From: Mimachlamys varia | Taxonomy: Eukaryota; Mollusca; Bivalvia; Pectinida; Pectinidae | Assembly (NCBI GenBank): GCA_947623455.1 | Contig: OX392538.1 | Span: 35,882,001-35,946,000, forward strand | Reading direction: 5' to 3' | DNA: 64,000 nucleotides | The notes under the pieces: generated by a model | The model's input: the letters and a program-made list of their open reading frames with translations, nothing else | Told to the model about the DNA's origin: nothing | Databases searched by the model: none | Shown here: positions 22,946-32,629 of the stretch, piece by piece | Layout: every line of letters starts with the position of its first letter | How positions within the stretch are numbered: position 1 is the first letter of the stretch | Made by a program: the position numbers and the translations under genes

Positions 22946-23484
22946 TTAAGGTTATGCGATAGAGTAAAACAAAACCAAAGAGGTAATGCTGACCTCGAAA
23001 GATAGACGAATGACCAACAAACAGGCGATTGTACCTTTAAAATTCAGTTACAGGTGTAGCAGGCCAGGAATTACACTGCACCATACATTTGTTTCGTCTT
23101 TCTATGACTCGATCATATGTAATGTTTGGGTCAAAAACAGTGAAAATCTAAATTGATCTAAGATAAAGGGTCTATTGTATATGCTTTTGTATATGCTTTG
23201 CTTATTTGTTTGTTGTTTTTGTTATTATTTTTCTTCTTCTCCTTCTTATTTTGTAAAATAACACAATGACTCTGGTATATATTTTAGGTTTAATGAATCA
23301 TACAAAACAAGATAAACGACTGGTTGGTATCTCCGTCTTCTGTTCACTCACTTGTACATGTGTGCACCAACTTGTACATGTGTACACCAACTTGTACTTG
23401 TGTACACTCACTTGTACTTGCGTTACAACTGAGATACGTGTTAATGTGATTACTGGTATATACATGTAGGAGTAGAGAACATTG

Positions 23485-24567
23485 CTATCGAAGAAGAAAT
23501 CCGGAGAACACGTTTGTACCGAGATTAGCTAGAATGTAAGTCCCAGGATTGGTACAGCCGCCTACTCGGACCCAAACATCGTCTCCCTGGTCCAGATACA
23601 CCACAACGGATCCTGTCCCAGTTATACTATACGGGGAGTCTCCAGCGAATCCAGTCCCAATCACGGCGCCGTTTTTTACTAAGTCCATACACAAATAACG
23701 AGTGTTAGCACGAACGGTCCATAAGAACACATACACGCCTGCATTCCTACATGTGAATGTTCCTGTTTGTCCACTGTAAGAACCCCCAATATTAGTGATC
23801 ACACGGTCGAAATGTATTTCCATAAGATGAGTCACAGCATCGTAGTTATGAGTAAGAACAGCATAAAATGCCACCATTCCTTCATTGTCCGATGAAACAC
23901 GTTTTTTAATCCCTTGGTTGCCGGCCATGGTTTCCAATGACGGACTTGGTAACTCGGAATGGCGAGGATTTGGTCTAAAGCTTTTCGTTTTCTTTACGCT
24001 AGGCACCCGTCTTACATCAGTGGTACGGGATGTACTGTTAGTGATCGAGTCAAAGGGAAATTTACTGTTGGAGTCGAAGATTCTATGATGTCGCTGCTTC
24101 TGAGGGTAGGCTATACGACGCAGATCACCATTCCCGATTTTCTCCTCTAGGTCAGTAATACGACCAATAAAAAAACGTTGCTGTTTCTCTAGATTAGAAA
24201 TGCGTTTCTGATCATCTTGTCGTTTTTTCTCAAGGTCATCAATACGGAAATGGTCATCTTGTTGCATTTTAACTATAGTTCGGTTGTCTTCATCTCTTTT
24301 GTTTACAAGGTCAGACAAAAGCTGGTGATCAATTTGCTGTTGTTGCTCAAGGTCGGCAATACGTCGCTGATTAATTTGTTGCTGTTTTGAAATATCAGCG
24401 ATACGTAGTGCGTCTTCGTTACGGAGACGTTCTACCGCAGATAACCGTAATTGTAAGTCCAGTATTACTCTGCCCTGGACTTGTAGACTACCGTCACCCT
24501 GGTTCAGTGTCTGTCCCCATACCATTGGGACAAGATATAACACAATCACAGTTATACTTAACTTCAT
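23485..24567 (-). CDS. Gene 6: secreted coiled-coil C1q-domain protein (B-type)
   Basis: Intact 360-codon frame opening on the signal peptide (residues 1-18, VPMVWG variant). The 14-residue coiled-coil units follow. One unit is three residues short (EDNRTIVKMQQ here, EDNRTIVNFEKMQQ in gene 9), a clean 9-bp loss that breaks the repeat register. Residues 231-360 are the B-type C1q domain with the full F-x5-N-x4-Y-x6-F-x5-G-x-Y-x-F signature, extra cysteines (YLCMD, GGCTN) and the ending NVFSGFLLR. This is the undamaged counterpart of pseudogenes 4 and 5 and lacks their LINE. A perfect TATAAATA lies 126-133 bp upstream of the ATG. The role is inferred from the family: secreted pattern-recognition lectin. 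Confidence 0.88.
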   Translation of the reverse strand: MKLSITVIVLYLVPMVWGQTLNQGDGSLQVQGRVILDLQLRLSAVERLRNEDALRIADISKQQQINQRRIADLEQQQQIDHQLLSDLVNKRDEDNRTIVKMQQDDHFRIDDLEKKRQDDQKRISNLEKQQRFFIGRITDLEEKIGNGDLRRIAYPQKQRHHRIFDSNSKFPFDSITNSTSRTTDVRRVPSVKKTKSFRPNPRHSELPSPSLETMAGNQGIKKRVSSDNEGMVAFYAVLTHNYDAVTHLMEIHFDRVITNIGGSYSGQTGTFTCRNAGVYVFLWTVRANTRYLCMDLVKNGAVIGTGFAGDSPYSITGTGSVVVYLDQGDDVWVRVGGCTNPGTYILANLGTNVFSGFLLR

Positions 24568-24692
24568 GTCTCCTTTCACGAAAACACAACCAGACAGCAT
24601 CCCAGACACTGCTCGGCGACAATATCCTGTTGTTGAGTGTTGATAAGTCCAATAATGCTACCGACACATGTGCCCTACATGCCACACAACGG

Positions 24693-24700
24693 TATTTATA
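24693..24700 (-). promoter_or_regulatory. TATA box of gene 6
   Basis: Minus-strand TATAAATA, 126-133 bp upstream of the ATG. The identical octamer sits at the identical distance in genes 7 and 9, suggesting transcription starts about 100 bp before the ATG with no 5' intron. Confidence 0.6.
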
Positions 24701-26905
24701 TCACATGATTTACTGATAAGATACAAACCAAACATAGTATATGCCACCATCCGCGACGCCTGTGTACCAACTGTTGCGTCTTGTTCAGTGTTAAAACGGT
24801 TAAATATTTTGAATTGAAACAATATAAAGGCATCACGTATATGACTTTCATTTGATTTTAGACATTTATCTAAACAAATACAATTATTCACCTTACAAAC
24901 ACTAAAAGCATGTATAACAGTCACTTACAGGTAATTTTTGTTCTGAAATATTGCACAAAAGTGGGGTTTTTTCGAGGCTGAATTTGTGGAAGAGCTTATC
25001 AGGCCAGGTAACAAAAAACCTTGCCACACCTTTTAATGTCACTTTCAGATGCATCGACGATGTGTTGTCTATGAACAAGAAGTTTGCTGACCACGTCGAT
25101 CATAATACCCTTCTTATCTTGAAATAAAGGACATAACCGACTCTTCTACATCATCTGCTAAACTCAATCTCTACTTAAACTATGACCAACATGAACAGCT
25201 TACTACTAAACTAAACGATAACCGTGACGATTTCAACTTTTCAATCGAGAATTTTCCATTTCTTGATTGTAGTATCCCTGCTTCTCTAACCTATGCTATC
25301 GGAATATCGTGTTTGTCGTCATCGATGTCGACTGCTGACAATTAAAAACAGTTATGGCCATCAACATGAAAACAAACTGCTTAATAGCACAATATGTATT
25401 GCAGTCGTATTCCTCGCCTTACCAACAACTAGAATATCCAAGTACAAGAGAAATACAGCTACCTTTAGCCCGGCCAGTTTGGTATTTTGACAGACCAGAC
25501 ACCAGGCTGTGTTCCTATCCTGAACATCTGGTCATATTTCTGTACGCTTTAGGGGTCATCATGACAAGCATACAAACTAATGAGCATAGCTCAATCAAAG
25601 TACTGAAAGCTAAAGCGAAAAACAGTTTAAAATGATGTTTACGATGGAGTACTTAATAAAATGTTATGCAAGAAGATCTGCAAAAGTTGTCGGTGAAAAG
25701 TCAGCGCTCCCGAGCAAAAAAAATAGAAAACCAAACTTTAATAAGAAGGTTAATAGGATAGCTCACACAATTGATTAATTTGTGCAGCTAGTCATTGTCA
25801 AGTTTGTATCAATCTTAACGATAGCATTTTAAGTGTTTGATGACAGTAGAGGGCAGAGAAATACAATAGGCTTTCTTTGTCAGTTAGTTTTGTCAATAGA
25901 TTTGATATGAGTTGTTTGTCAATATGGGGTCGCATTTTTAAAGGATACTGAATCTTTGACCTTGTATGGTTTTATTGGAAGAAATTTGCTAGATCCTAGG
26001 TCTAATGTAATACATTTCCTTTACAGTTTGTGTAGTTATCAGTTTACTTCGGTAGGTGGCGAATATCTTTAGTGTTTCCGACCGGAAGTTGAACGACTGA
26101 TCATATAAACTGATATGCAAATGACCTTTCATGTTATGAATAACGGCATTAAATCAAATAATTAGAAATAACCAAACTTACACAAGAATGTGAATATGAT
26201 AGTTCACATAACAGATGCATTTGTGCAGCTTGTCATTGTCAGATTTATCTGGACCTTCACGATAGAATTTGAAGTTTGAAGTTTGTAACGCCAACGACGA
26301 CAACCAGAGGGTATCGTAGAAAGTTTGGAAGCAATTAGAACACCCCGAATATTCTTTTCACATTAATATTAAGGGAAAGGCCCGAAGTTGTCCGAATGCG
26401 ATTCCATAATCAGAGAAAGGGTTAGCAATTCGCTGTCGGCGCTTTCCTGTCCCGTTTAAATTACAAAAAAGTGATGTCATTTGATCGTGATATACGTATT
26501 TGTTTGCTTTTTTGGGGTTTTTTTGTCGGTTCAGTATTCATTTTAAACACATGTTTTACCATTTGGACGGTAAAATCTTTTATAGTAACCATGGCGTTCT
26601 GTTAGGAAGCGGTTATCAATCAGAACCATTCTTCAGTATACGTCGTCATTTGAATTTGACGTCACACCATGATTGTTCTGATTGCTGAACAGTTGGCTCA
26701 TAAAACCCAAACGGCTTCCGAATGATAAACTACAAAGTGTTATGGCTCTCCTATTGATGGATTTAATCAATATGTTTTGTAATTATGCTAATTTAAAACT
26801 ATACAGTGTGAATTTTTTATTTCTTAAGAAAGGTTTTCCGTTTACTATAAACTGAAATGATCAGTTTGTGTGAAGAATATTTAGCATATCCGTATATAGC
26901 TTTAA

Positions 26906-27290
26906 AGTCCCAATATACGTAACTTCAGGGAAATTTTCGTGATTCTGAAAAATTCTGAAAAACAATCCAGTTGATAACTATGCAAAAATAAGCCTAAAAC
27001 GAAGTAAACTTGAGCGGTAACTAACAAGAAACTCTTGACAAAAAAATCCAAAGAATTGATAGTAATTCAGGTGGGGCCCACTTCAACAACAAACCGAAGG
27101 TAGAAGACGGTTCGAAATGGTCGCGTGTTTACAAATAGCGCGTTTCAACTGCTGCTGCACCGGTAACCATGAAAGAATTCATCTAGAATATTGCTGATAC
27201 CAGTTAATCTTAACTAAATCTATTAATATAATAAGTTATTAGGCTTGATTTTCGCTTCAAGTTTCGCCGAAAGTTACGTATATTGGACCT
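26906..27290. mobile_element. TTAA MITE, copy 1 (385 bp)
   Basis: TTAA duplications at 26902-26905 and 27291-27294. Inverted ends are AGTCCCAATATACGTAAC and its near complement. The paralogous spacers at about 7602-7612 and 34507-34517 read GGTTTAATGCGTCC without the insert, giving the empty site. Non-coding. Confidence 0.88.
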
Positions 27291-28255
27291 TTAATGCGTC
27301 CATAACCATTAGAGTTAAATGCAAGTGGATTACTCAATTCACATCTAGATTGTGTATCCGCCAATTTACAAGTTCTCCCTGAAGTTTTTAACCCTCAAAA
27401 TTTCCACAATGTTTGTTATCCTGCATATAGATCGTACGAGCTGCCCTATTGCATTATCGTAAGTGGAGACAATATTTTGGATCTTATCTTTCCTCTTCTT
27501 TCAAATCAATTTCTTTCCTAATGTCTCCCTACCATTACCTCTCTTTTGGCCTGTTAGGATGGATTTTTGGTTTGTGTCCCAGACCGAGACATACAATAAA
27601 GAGTCTCAAAAACGATACTTCAGTGTGATAGCACTTTAAACCGTCAACACATCCGGCCTATCGCAAAGACGCTTAAAGGAAATACTGCAGCACCCGAAAT
27701 ACACTCGCACCCAACTCATAAACCCTCATTGCATTAACCTTTGCCGTTGAAAGACAGTAAAAAGAATCATCCAACCCAAATCCTCAAGATTCCTGTCTTT
27801 TTTATATCGTAGCCTCGAGGAAGTAATCTAGATGTTGATATTCCTGATTTGCAAGAAGCATGGGTATATGGAATCCATCACATGCAGTTTGCCTCTAATT
27901 ATATAAGAACACGATATGTGCTATCAGTTAAATCAGAGTAATTACATAAATAAGCCGTAGAAAAGAACAGACTAATCGTATATTGTATCTTCTCTACACG
28001 GACATATGTGATTAACGTTGTGTGACTGCTGGAATGAAAGTCTGGAGATCACTCTTCCTGGAGAGTGGAGAAGAAAGGTTCAAGCGCAATCAGTTAATTC
28101 TTTGATAAGAATAACAAAACTTGATCAGCTGTTATACATTTTTTATATAAATCACAGAAAAGTAAAGAACAGGCTAATCATGTATTGCGTCTTCTCTACA
28201 CTGACTTGTGTGATTAACGTTGTGTGGCTGCTGGTAAGCAAGTCTGGACATCAAC

Positions 28256-29353
28256 CTACTGGAGAAGATATCCAGAGAACTTTGTTGTTTGTCTTTGACC
28301 TTCGACAAAGATGTAGCTTCCAGAATTACAACGTTCTGCTCGGATCCAAACCTCGTCTCCTTGGTTCAGCAGTACAATCACGGATCCTCCTCCGATTCCG
28401 CTGTGCGGAGAATCTCCAGAGAACGCACTTCCAATCATTACACCGTTTTTGACTAGTTCCGTGTACATAAACCGAAGGTTCACTTGCACTGTCCAAGAGA
28501 ACACATAAACGCCCGCTTGATTACACGTGAAAGTGCCCGTGTTTCCACTGTAGGAACCCCCAATATTAGTTATCACACGGTCGAAATGTATCTCCATGAA
28601 GTGACTTAATGGGTTAATAGATTGCGTTAGAACAGCATAAAATGCAATCATTAGTGCATTGTCCGGGGAAACACGTTTCTTTTTAATCCCTTTGTTCCTG
28701 GTTTCCAACGCAGGATTTGTCAATCCAGAATGGCTAGGCTTTGGTTCAAACCTTTTTATTTTCCTAACACTAGGCATGCGGCGTACATCAGTCATACTAG
28801 TACTGTCTGTACTGTTGGTAAAGAGGTCAAAGGGAAAAATATGTTGGATGTCTAGTTTTCTACGACGTTGTTGTTTCTGAAGGTTGGTTATGCGTTGCTG
28901 ATCACTATTTTTGAGGTTCTCCTCCAAGTCAGCAAAACGACGATGACAAACACGTTGCTGTTTCTCAAGGGCGAAAATGCGATGCATGTCGTCATGTCGC
29001 TTTTTCTCAAGGTCAGCAATACGGACATGGTCATCTTGTTGAGTTTGCTCAAGGTCAGCTATAGTTCGGTTGTCTTCATCTCTTTTGTTTACAAGGTCAG
29101 ACAAAAGCTGGTGATCAATTTGCTGTTGTTTCTCAAGGTCGGCAATACGTCGCTGATTAATTTGTTGCTGTTTTGAAATATCAGCGATACGTAGTGCGTC
29201 TTCGTTACGGAGACGTTCTACCGCAGATAACCTTAATTGTAAGTCCAGTATTACTCTGCCCTGGACTTGTAGACTACCGTTACCCTGGTTCAGTGTCTGT
29301 CCCCATACCATTGGGACAAGACATAACACAATCACAGTTATACTTAACTTCAT
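28256..29353 (-). CDS. Gene 7: chimeric C1q-domain protein (B-type 5' half, A-type 3' half)
   Basis: Intact 365-codon frame. The signal peptide and first coiled-coil units (to about the EDNRTIADLEQ unit) and the whole upstream region match genes 6 and 9, with VPMVWG, LQVQGRVILDLQ and DISKQQQINQ. The later units (RHDDMHRI, CHRRFADLEENLKN), linker (FEPKPSHSGL) and C1q domain (about 235-365, ending TTKFSGYLLQ) match genes 3 and 10, and the downstream flank is A-type. The junction lies near 29030-29100. The C1q signature is complete. TATAAATA stands 126-133 bp upstream of the ATG. The likely product is a secreted recognition protein pairing a B-type oligomerisation stalk start with an A-type binding head. 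Confidence 0.88.
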   Translation of the reverse strand: MKLSITVIVLCLVPMVWGQTLNQGNGSLQVQGRVILDLQLRLSAVERLRNEDALRIADISKQQQINQRRIADLEKQQQIDHQLLSDLVNKRDEDNRTIADLEQTQQDDHVRIADLEKKRHDDMHRIFALEKQQRVCHRRFADLEENLKNSDQQRITNLQKQQRRRKLDIQHIFPFDLFTNSTDSTSMTDVRRMPSVRKIKRFEPKPSHSGLTNPALETRNKGIKKKRVSPDNALMIAFYAVLTQSINPLSHFMEIHFDRVITNIGGSYSGNTGTFTCNQAGVYVFSWTVQVNLRFMYTELVKNGVMIGSAFSGDSPHSGIGGGSVIVLLNQGDEVWIRAERCNSGSYIFVEGQRQTTKFSGYLLQ

Positions 29354-29478
29354 GTCTCCTTTCACGAAAACACAACCAGACAGCATCCCAGACACTGCTC
29401 GGCGACAATATCCTGTTGTTGAGTGTTGATAAGTCCAATAATGCTACCGAAACTTGTTCCCTACATGCCACACAACGG

Positions 29479-29486
29479 TATTTATA
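29479..29486 (-). promoter_or_regulatory. TATA box of gene 7
   Basis: Minus-strand TATAAATA at the same distance (126-133 bp) from the ATG as in genes 6 and 9, in a flank that is nearly identical to theirs. Confidence 0.6.
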
Positions 29487-29903
29487 TCACATGATTTACT
29501 GATAAGATACAAACCAAACATAGTATATGCCACCATCCGCGACGCCTGTGTACCAACTGTTGCGTCTTGTTCAGTGTTAAAACGGTTAAATATTTTGAAT
29601 TGAAACAATATAAAGGCATCACGTATATGACTTTCATTTGATTTTTGACATTTATCTAAACAAATACAATTATTCACCTTACAAACACTAAAAACATGTA
29701 TAACAGTCACTTACAGGTAATTTTTGTTCTGAAATATTGCACAAAAGTGGGGTTTTTTCGAGGCTGAATTTGTGGAAGAGCTTATCAGGCCAGGTAACAA
29801 AAAACCTTGCCACACCTTTTAATGTCACTTTCAGATGCATCGACGATGTGTTGTCTATGAACAAGAAGTTTGCTGACCACGTCGATCATAATACCCTTCT
29901 TAA

Positions 29904-32629
29904 AGAGTAACTGTAGTGCAAAACCATCTTTTGTGTATGGAAAGATTGGTAAATAGTAAGTGAGAAAATTCTCACGAAAAATTTTTTTTTGTAAAAATTA
30001 CGAAGTTTTGACCATTTTTCTAAATTTCACACCTGAACGCAAATCAGAAAATCCCCGATTTTGCCATACGACCGGAAGTGACGTCACAACGGTGACCGCA
30101 CTGATAGACTTGTGTAGTCATTATATTAAAATTATATGAATCGTATCACGACTTGTTATTTGTATCGAGTCTTCTATTCAAGAATATGACACTTATTATT
30201 ATATGACAATGTTGTATGGAGTTCATTAATGACCCTACTGATAATTCCAAGGTGTTGTATGCCCCAGGGGGCCGTAATTAGTGGTGAGGGGGGTAGGGAG
30301 TTCAACAGGTGTGCGGCACACGTGGTCATGATCACTCGACCATAAATCAATAACCGCCGGACTCGCTAACATGATTAACAGGTTATTATTTTTCGGAAAG
30401 ACTTCAAAACATGCCCTTGATATGATTAGGTAATAATTTTCTCATATTTTATTTCATATAACACCGCTAAAACGGCGTGTGTATTCACTGATGGTCACGT
30501 TGCTTGCATGCATATCAGCAGGAACTGATCGTAACAGCTTTTAAAATGCATGCTGAAAAATTTTAATGCATGTCGGTCGGCTGAATTAATACAAAACTAC
30601 CTAGAAACAACCTCAAACAAACAGATAAGGAAAAGGATATTTGTGTTACTTTAGACCACGGACTTAGATATAATCTAATTCTGTGTATAGACTCGGAACT
30701 TCGAAAACCATGTATTTTATTGGATTATTTTAAGAACAGTTAGTAACGTCAAGACCAGCCTTTTTATACGTACAGTACGATGTACGTATATTGGAAAATA
30801 AAAATATATAACTTTTATCAATGCTTTCGAGCTGTATAAACTGTTTTGACGGGTATCACATTTCGACTTCTTTATCCTTATATATGTTTGAGAAATTATA
30901 GGTGTGTATAAAAGTTAATAGCTTTCTATCCATTGATAATTTATTTATGTCAATGCAGTATAAAAAAAACCATTTCAAATCGTGAACATTGTAAAATAAA
31001 TAGACTATGAGCGAAATCCTGATGTTACCTGTCTTCAGGCACATACATCGAAATAGAAATCAAGACAATGTATTTCGAATTCTGTTTGAGAAAAAATAAG
31101 ATTAGATCTTTGAAAACCACTGTGTTTTACTAGGGACGTATATGTATATGTATGTCACATATACGTCCCTGGTTTTACTGACAAGAAATGAACATGGAAC
31201 ATCTTTTGAAAATAAGATGAAAATAAGATGAGAAGATACTTAATTGGTTTTAATCACAGGCACTTGTGGCCAGGAGAATAGTCATCTAAATATATAGATA
31301 ATTTGCAAAATATGAATAATTAAAATAAAATATAAAAACTGACTTTAACAATTTTCGTTTTATGTTATTAATCATCTAAAACCATAACGAAAGTCAAGCG
31401 GTTAAATTTCACAAAAAAAAGAATGTCTGATAGTCGATTTTTTGTTAAATTAAACCGCTTGACGTATCAAGCTGAAATTTGGCAATTATTTTCAATATGG
31501 TTTTAGATGATTAATAACATAAAAAGAAAATTTGAAAATTCAGTTTTTATATTTTATTTTAATTTTCATATTTCGCTATGTTATCTATATATTTAGATGG
31601 CTATTCTCCTGGCTAGAAGTGCCTTTGGTTTTAATCCGCATTTTATTCATTTATGTTAAAAATAAAATATGAAAAAACTGTGATACAGACATACCAGGGA
31701 CGTATATGTGCATATACATATGTTCTCGTTGAATAGAAGAGTCAAACTCGAAATTGAAAAAGTGTCATATACTATGTGAGTTGAGGGTGGGTTAGGGAGA
31801 TTTCAAAAGAGACACGTGCACTCGATAGTCTATGTTCCAGTCGAGATTTGCATGTAACTACAGTTTAAGAGTACACATTTTGAAGTTATAAAGAGGGGAT
31901 AATAACCGCAACATACTCAACTATTGCAATTTAGTTAACTTTGATAGCCCCCCCCCCACCCCACCCCACCCCTCTCCAATGTTAATTACTTGCTATTTGA
32001 GTAACACGTTACGTGTGAAGTTGTCGAACTGACCAGGTAAATTATCCCGCTAATCTGATTACGTAATATAATAGACACTAACATGAGATTTACAATATTC
32101 AAAGGTATTATTATAAGAGTCACTCTTGAATCATTGGATAAATGATATGTATAACTGACATTATAAATGACACAGAGTATCACAATATGATAGCGCATAT
32201 ATATATGGGTCCATTAAAATGAATTTGAACAATCAATAAACACTATATTTATGAAAGAATCAAAATAAAGTTATTTCAATGACGATTTCAGATTATTCTC
32301 CCGACCCCCATATTATGGTACGTCCCTTAATTTCATTGTATAATACATTTTGAATCACTAATCAACCAGACGTACATATTACTATTATATAGAGAGACAT
32401 AGGACCCAATTTCTTGTGTTCCCGTTGTGACGTCACCAATACGTGTGCACAACTTTTAGCGGTTCGCGGTGCGCTTAATTAGCGTGTGGCAAAACAGGTA
32501 AAAAACCAAACTTCAACCTGTCGTAACTTTGTAACCGGTCGGCCGATTTCGATGCGGTTTTTGACAATGTATTAATGCCGTCACAACGAGTCTGATCGTT
32601 TCAGTTTCTATTTGCACTATAGTTACTCT
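29904..32629. mobile_element. 2726-bp non-autonomous TTAA transposon
   Basis: TTAA target duplication at 29900-29903 and 32630-32633. The copy at about 41070-41085 has one TTAA followed by CTTGAAATAAAGG, so the empty site is present in the window. Terminal inverted repeats are 19 bp (AGAGTAACTGTAGTGCAAA against AGAGTAACTATAGTGCAAA). No transposase frame is present; the longest frames are about 60-70 codons. The middle is occupied by a foldback structure (31132-31720). TTAA duplication with AGAG ends is compatible with Kolobok or a related superfamily; piggyBac ends usually begin CC. It may contain other nested repeats. Confidence 0.88.
31132..31720. repeat. Foldback inverted repeat nested in the TTAA transposon
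   Basis: Left arm segments about 31231-31292 and 31325-31400 pair with right arm segments about 31450-31562 and 31579-31640 (for example GGAGAATAGTCATCTAAATA with its near complement). The loop is near 31410-31445. AGGGACGTATATG occurs at 31132 and again, same strand, near 31697, and as a complement near 31158-31170. It looks like a small foldback element that jumped into the larger transposon. Confidence 0.7.

Larger units (their letters stand above)
19062..22949. repeat. 3.9-kb tandem duplication, unit 2
   Basis: Second copy of the unit at 15180-19061, with the same LINE and TTAA element at the same positions. It differs by scattered substitutions and small indels. The 20-bp minisatellite (19461-19520, TTGTACATGTGTACACCAAC) has about three units here against about two in unit 1. 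Confidence 0.8.
24568..28255. repeat. Type I spacer (copy 2)
   Basis: Same block as 4851-8543. The decayed reverse-transcriptase fragment is at about 24970-25330 (plus strand, reads FRCIDDVLSMN then frames break). An adjoining 93-codon frame at 25354-25635 also opens in the copy at 41323-41592 but has a stop in the copy near 32950, so it is not kept by selection. Relative to copy 1, about 120 bp are missing near 26440 and a TTAA MITE is present at 26906-27290. Confidence 0.65.

Noticed and set aside
23885..24150. Plus-strand frames opposite the linker of B-type genes
   Set aside because: Antisense shadows of the C1q genes, present even opposite pseudogenes 4 and 5.
25354..25635. 93-codon frame in type I spacer, also open at 41323-41592
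   Set aside because: The copy near 32950 has an in-frame stop and the 5960-6250 copy is broken. Not under selection as far as can be seen.
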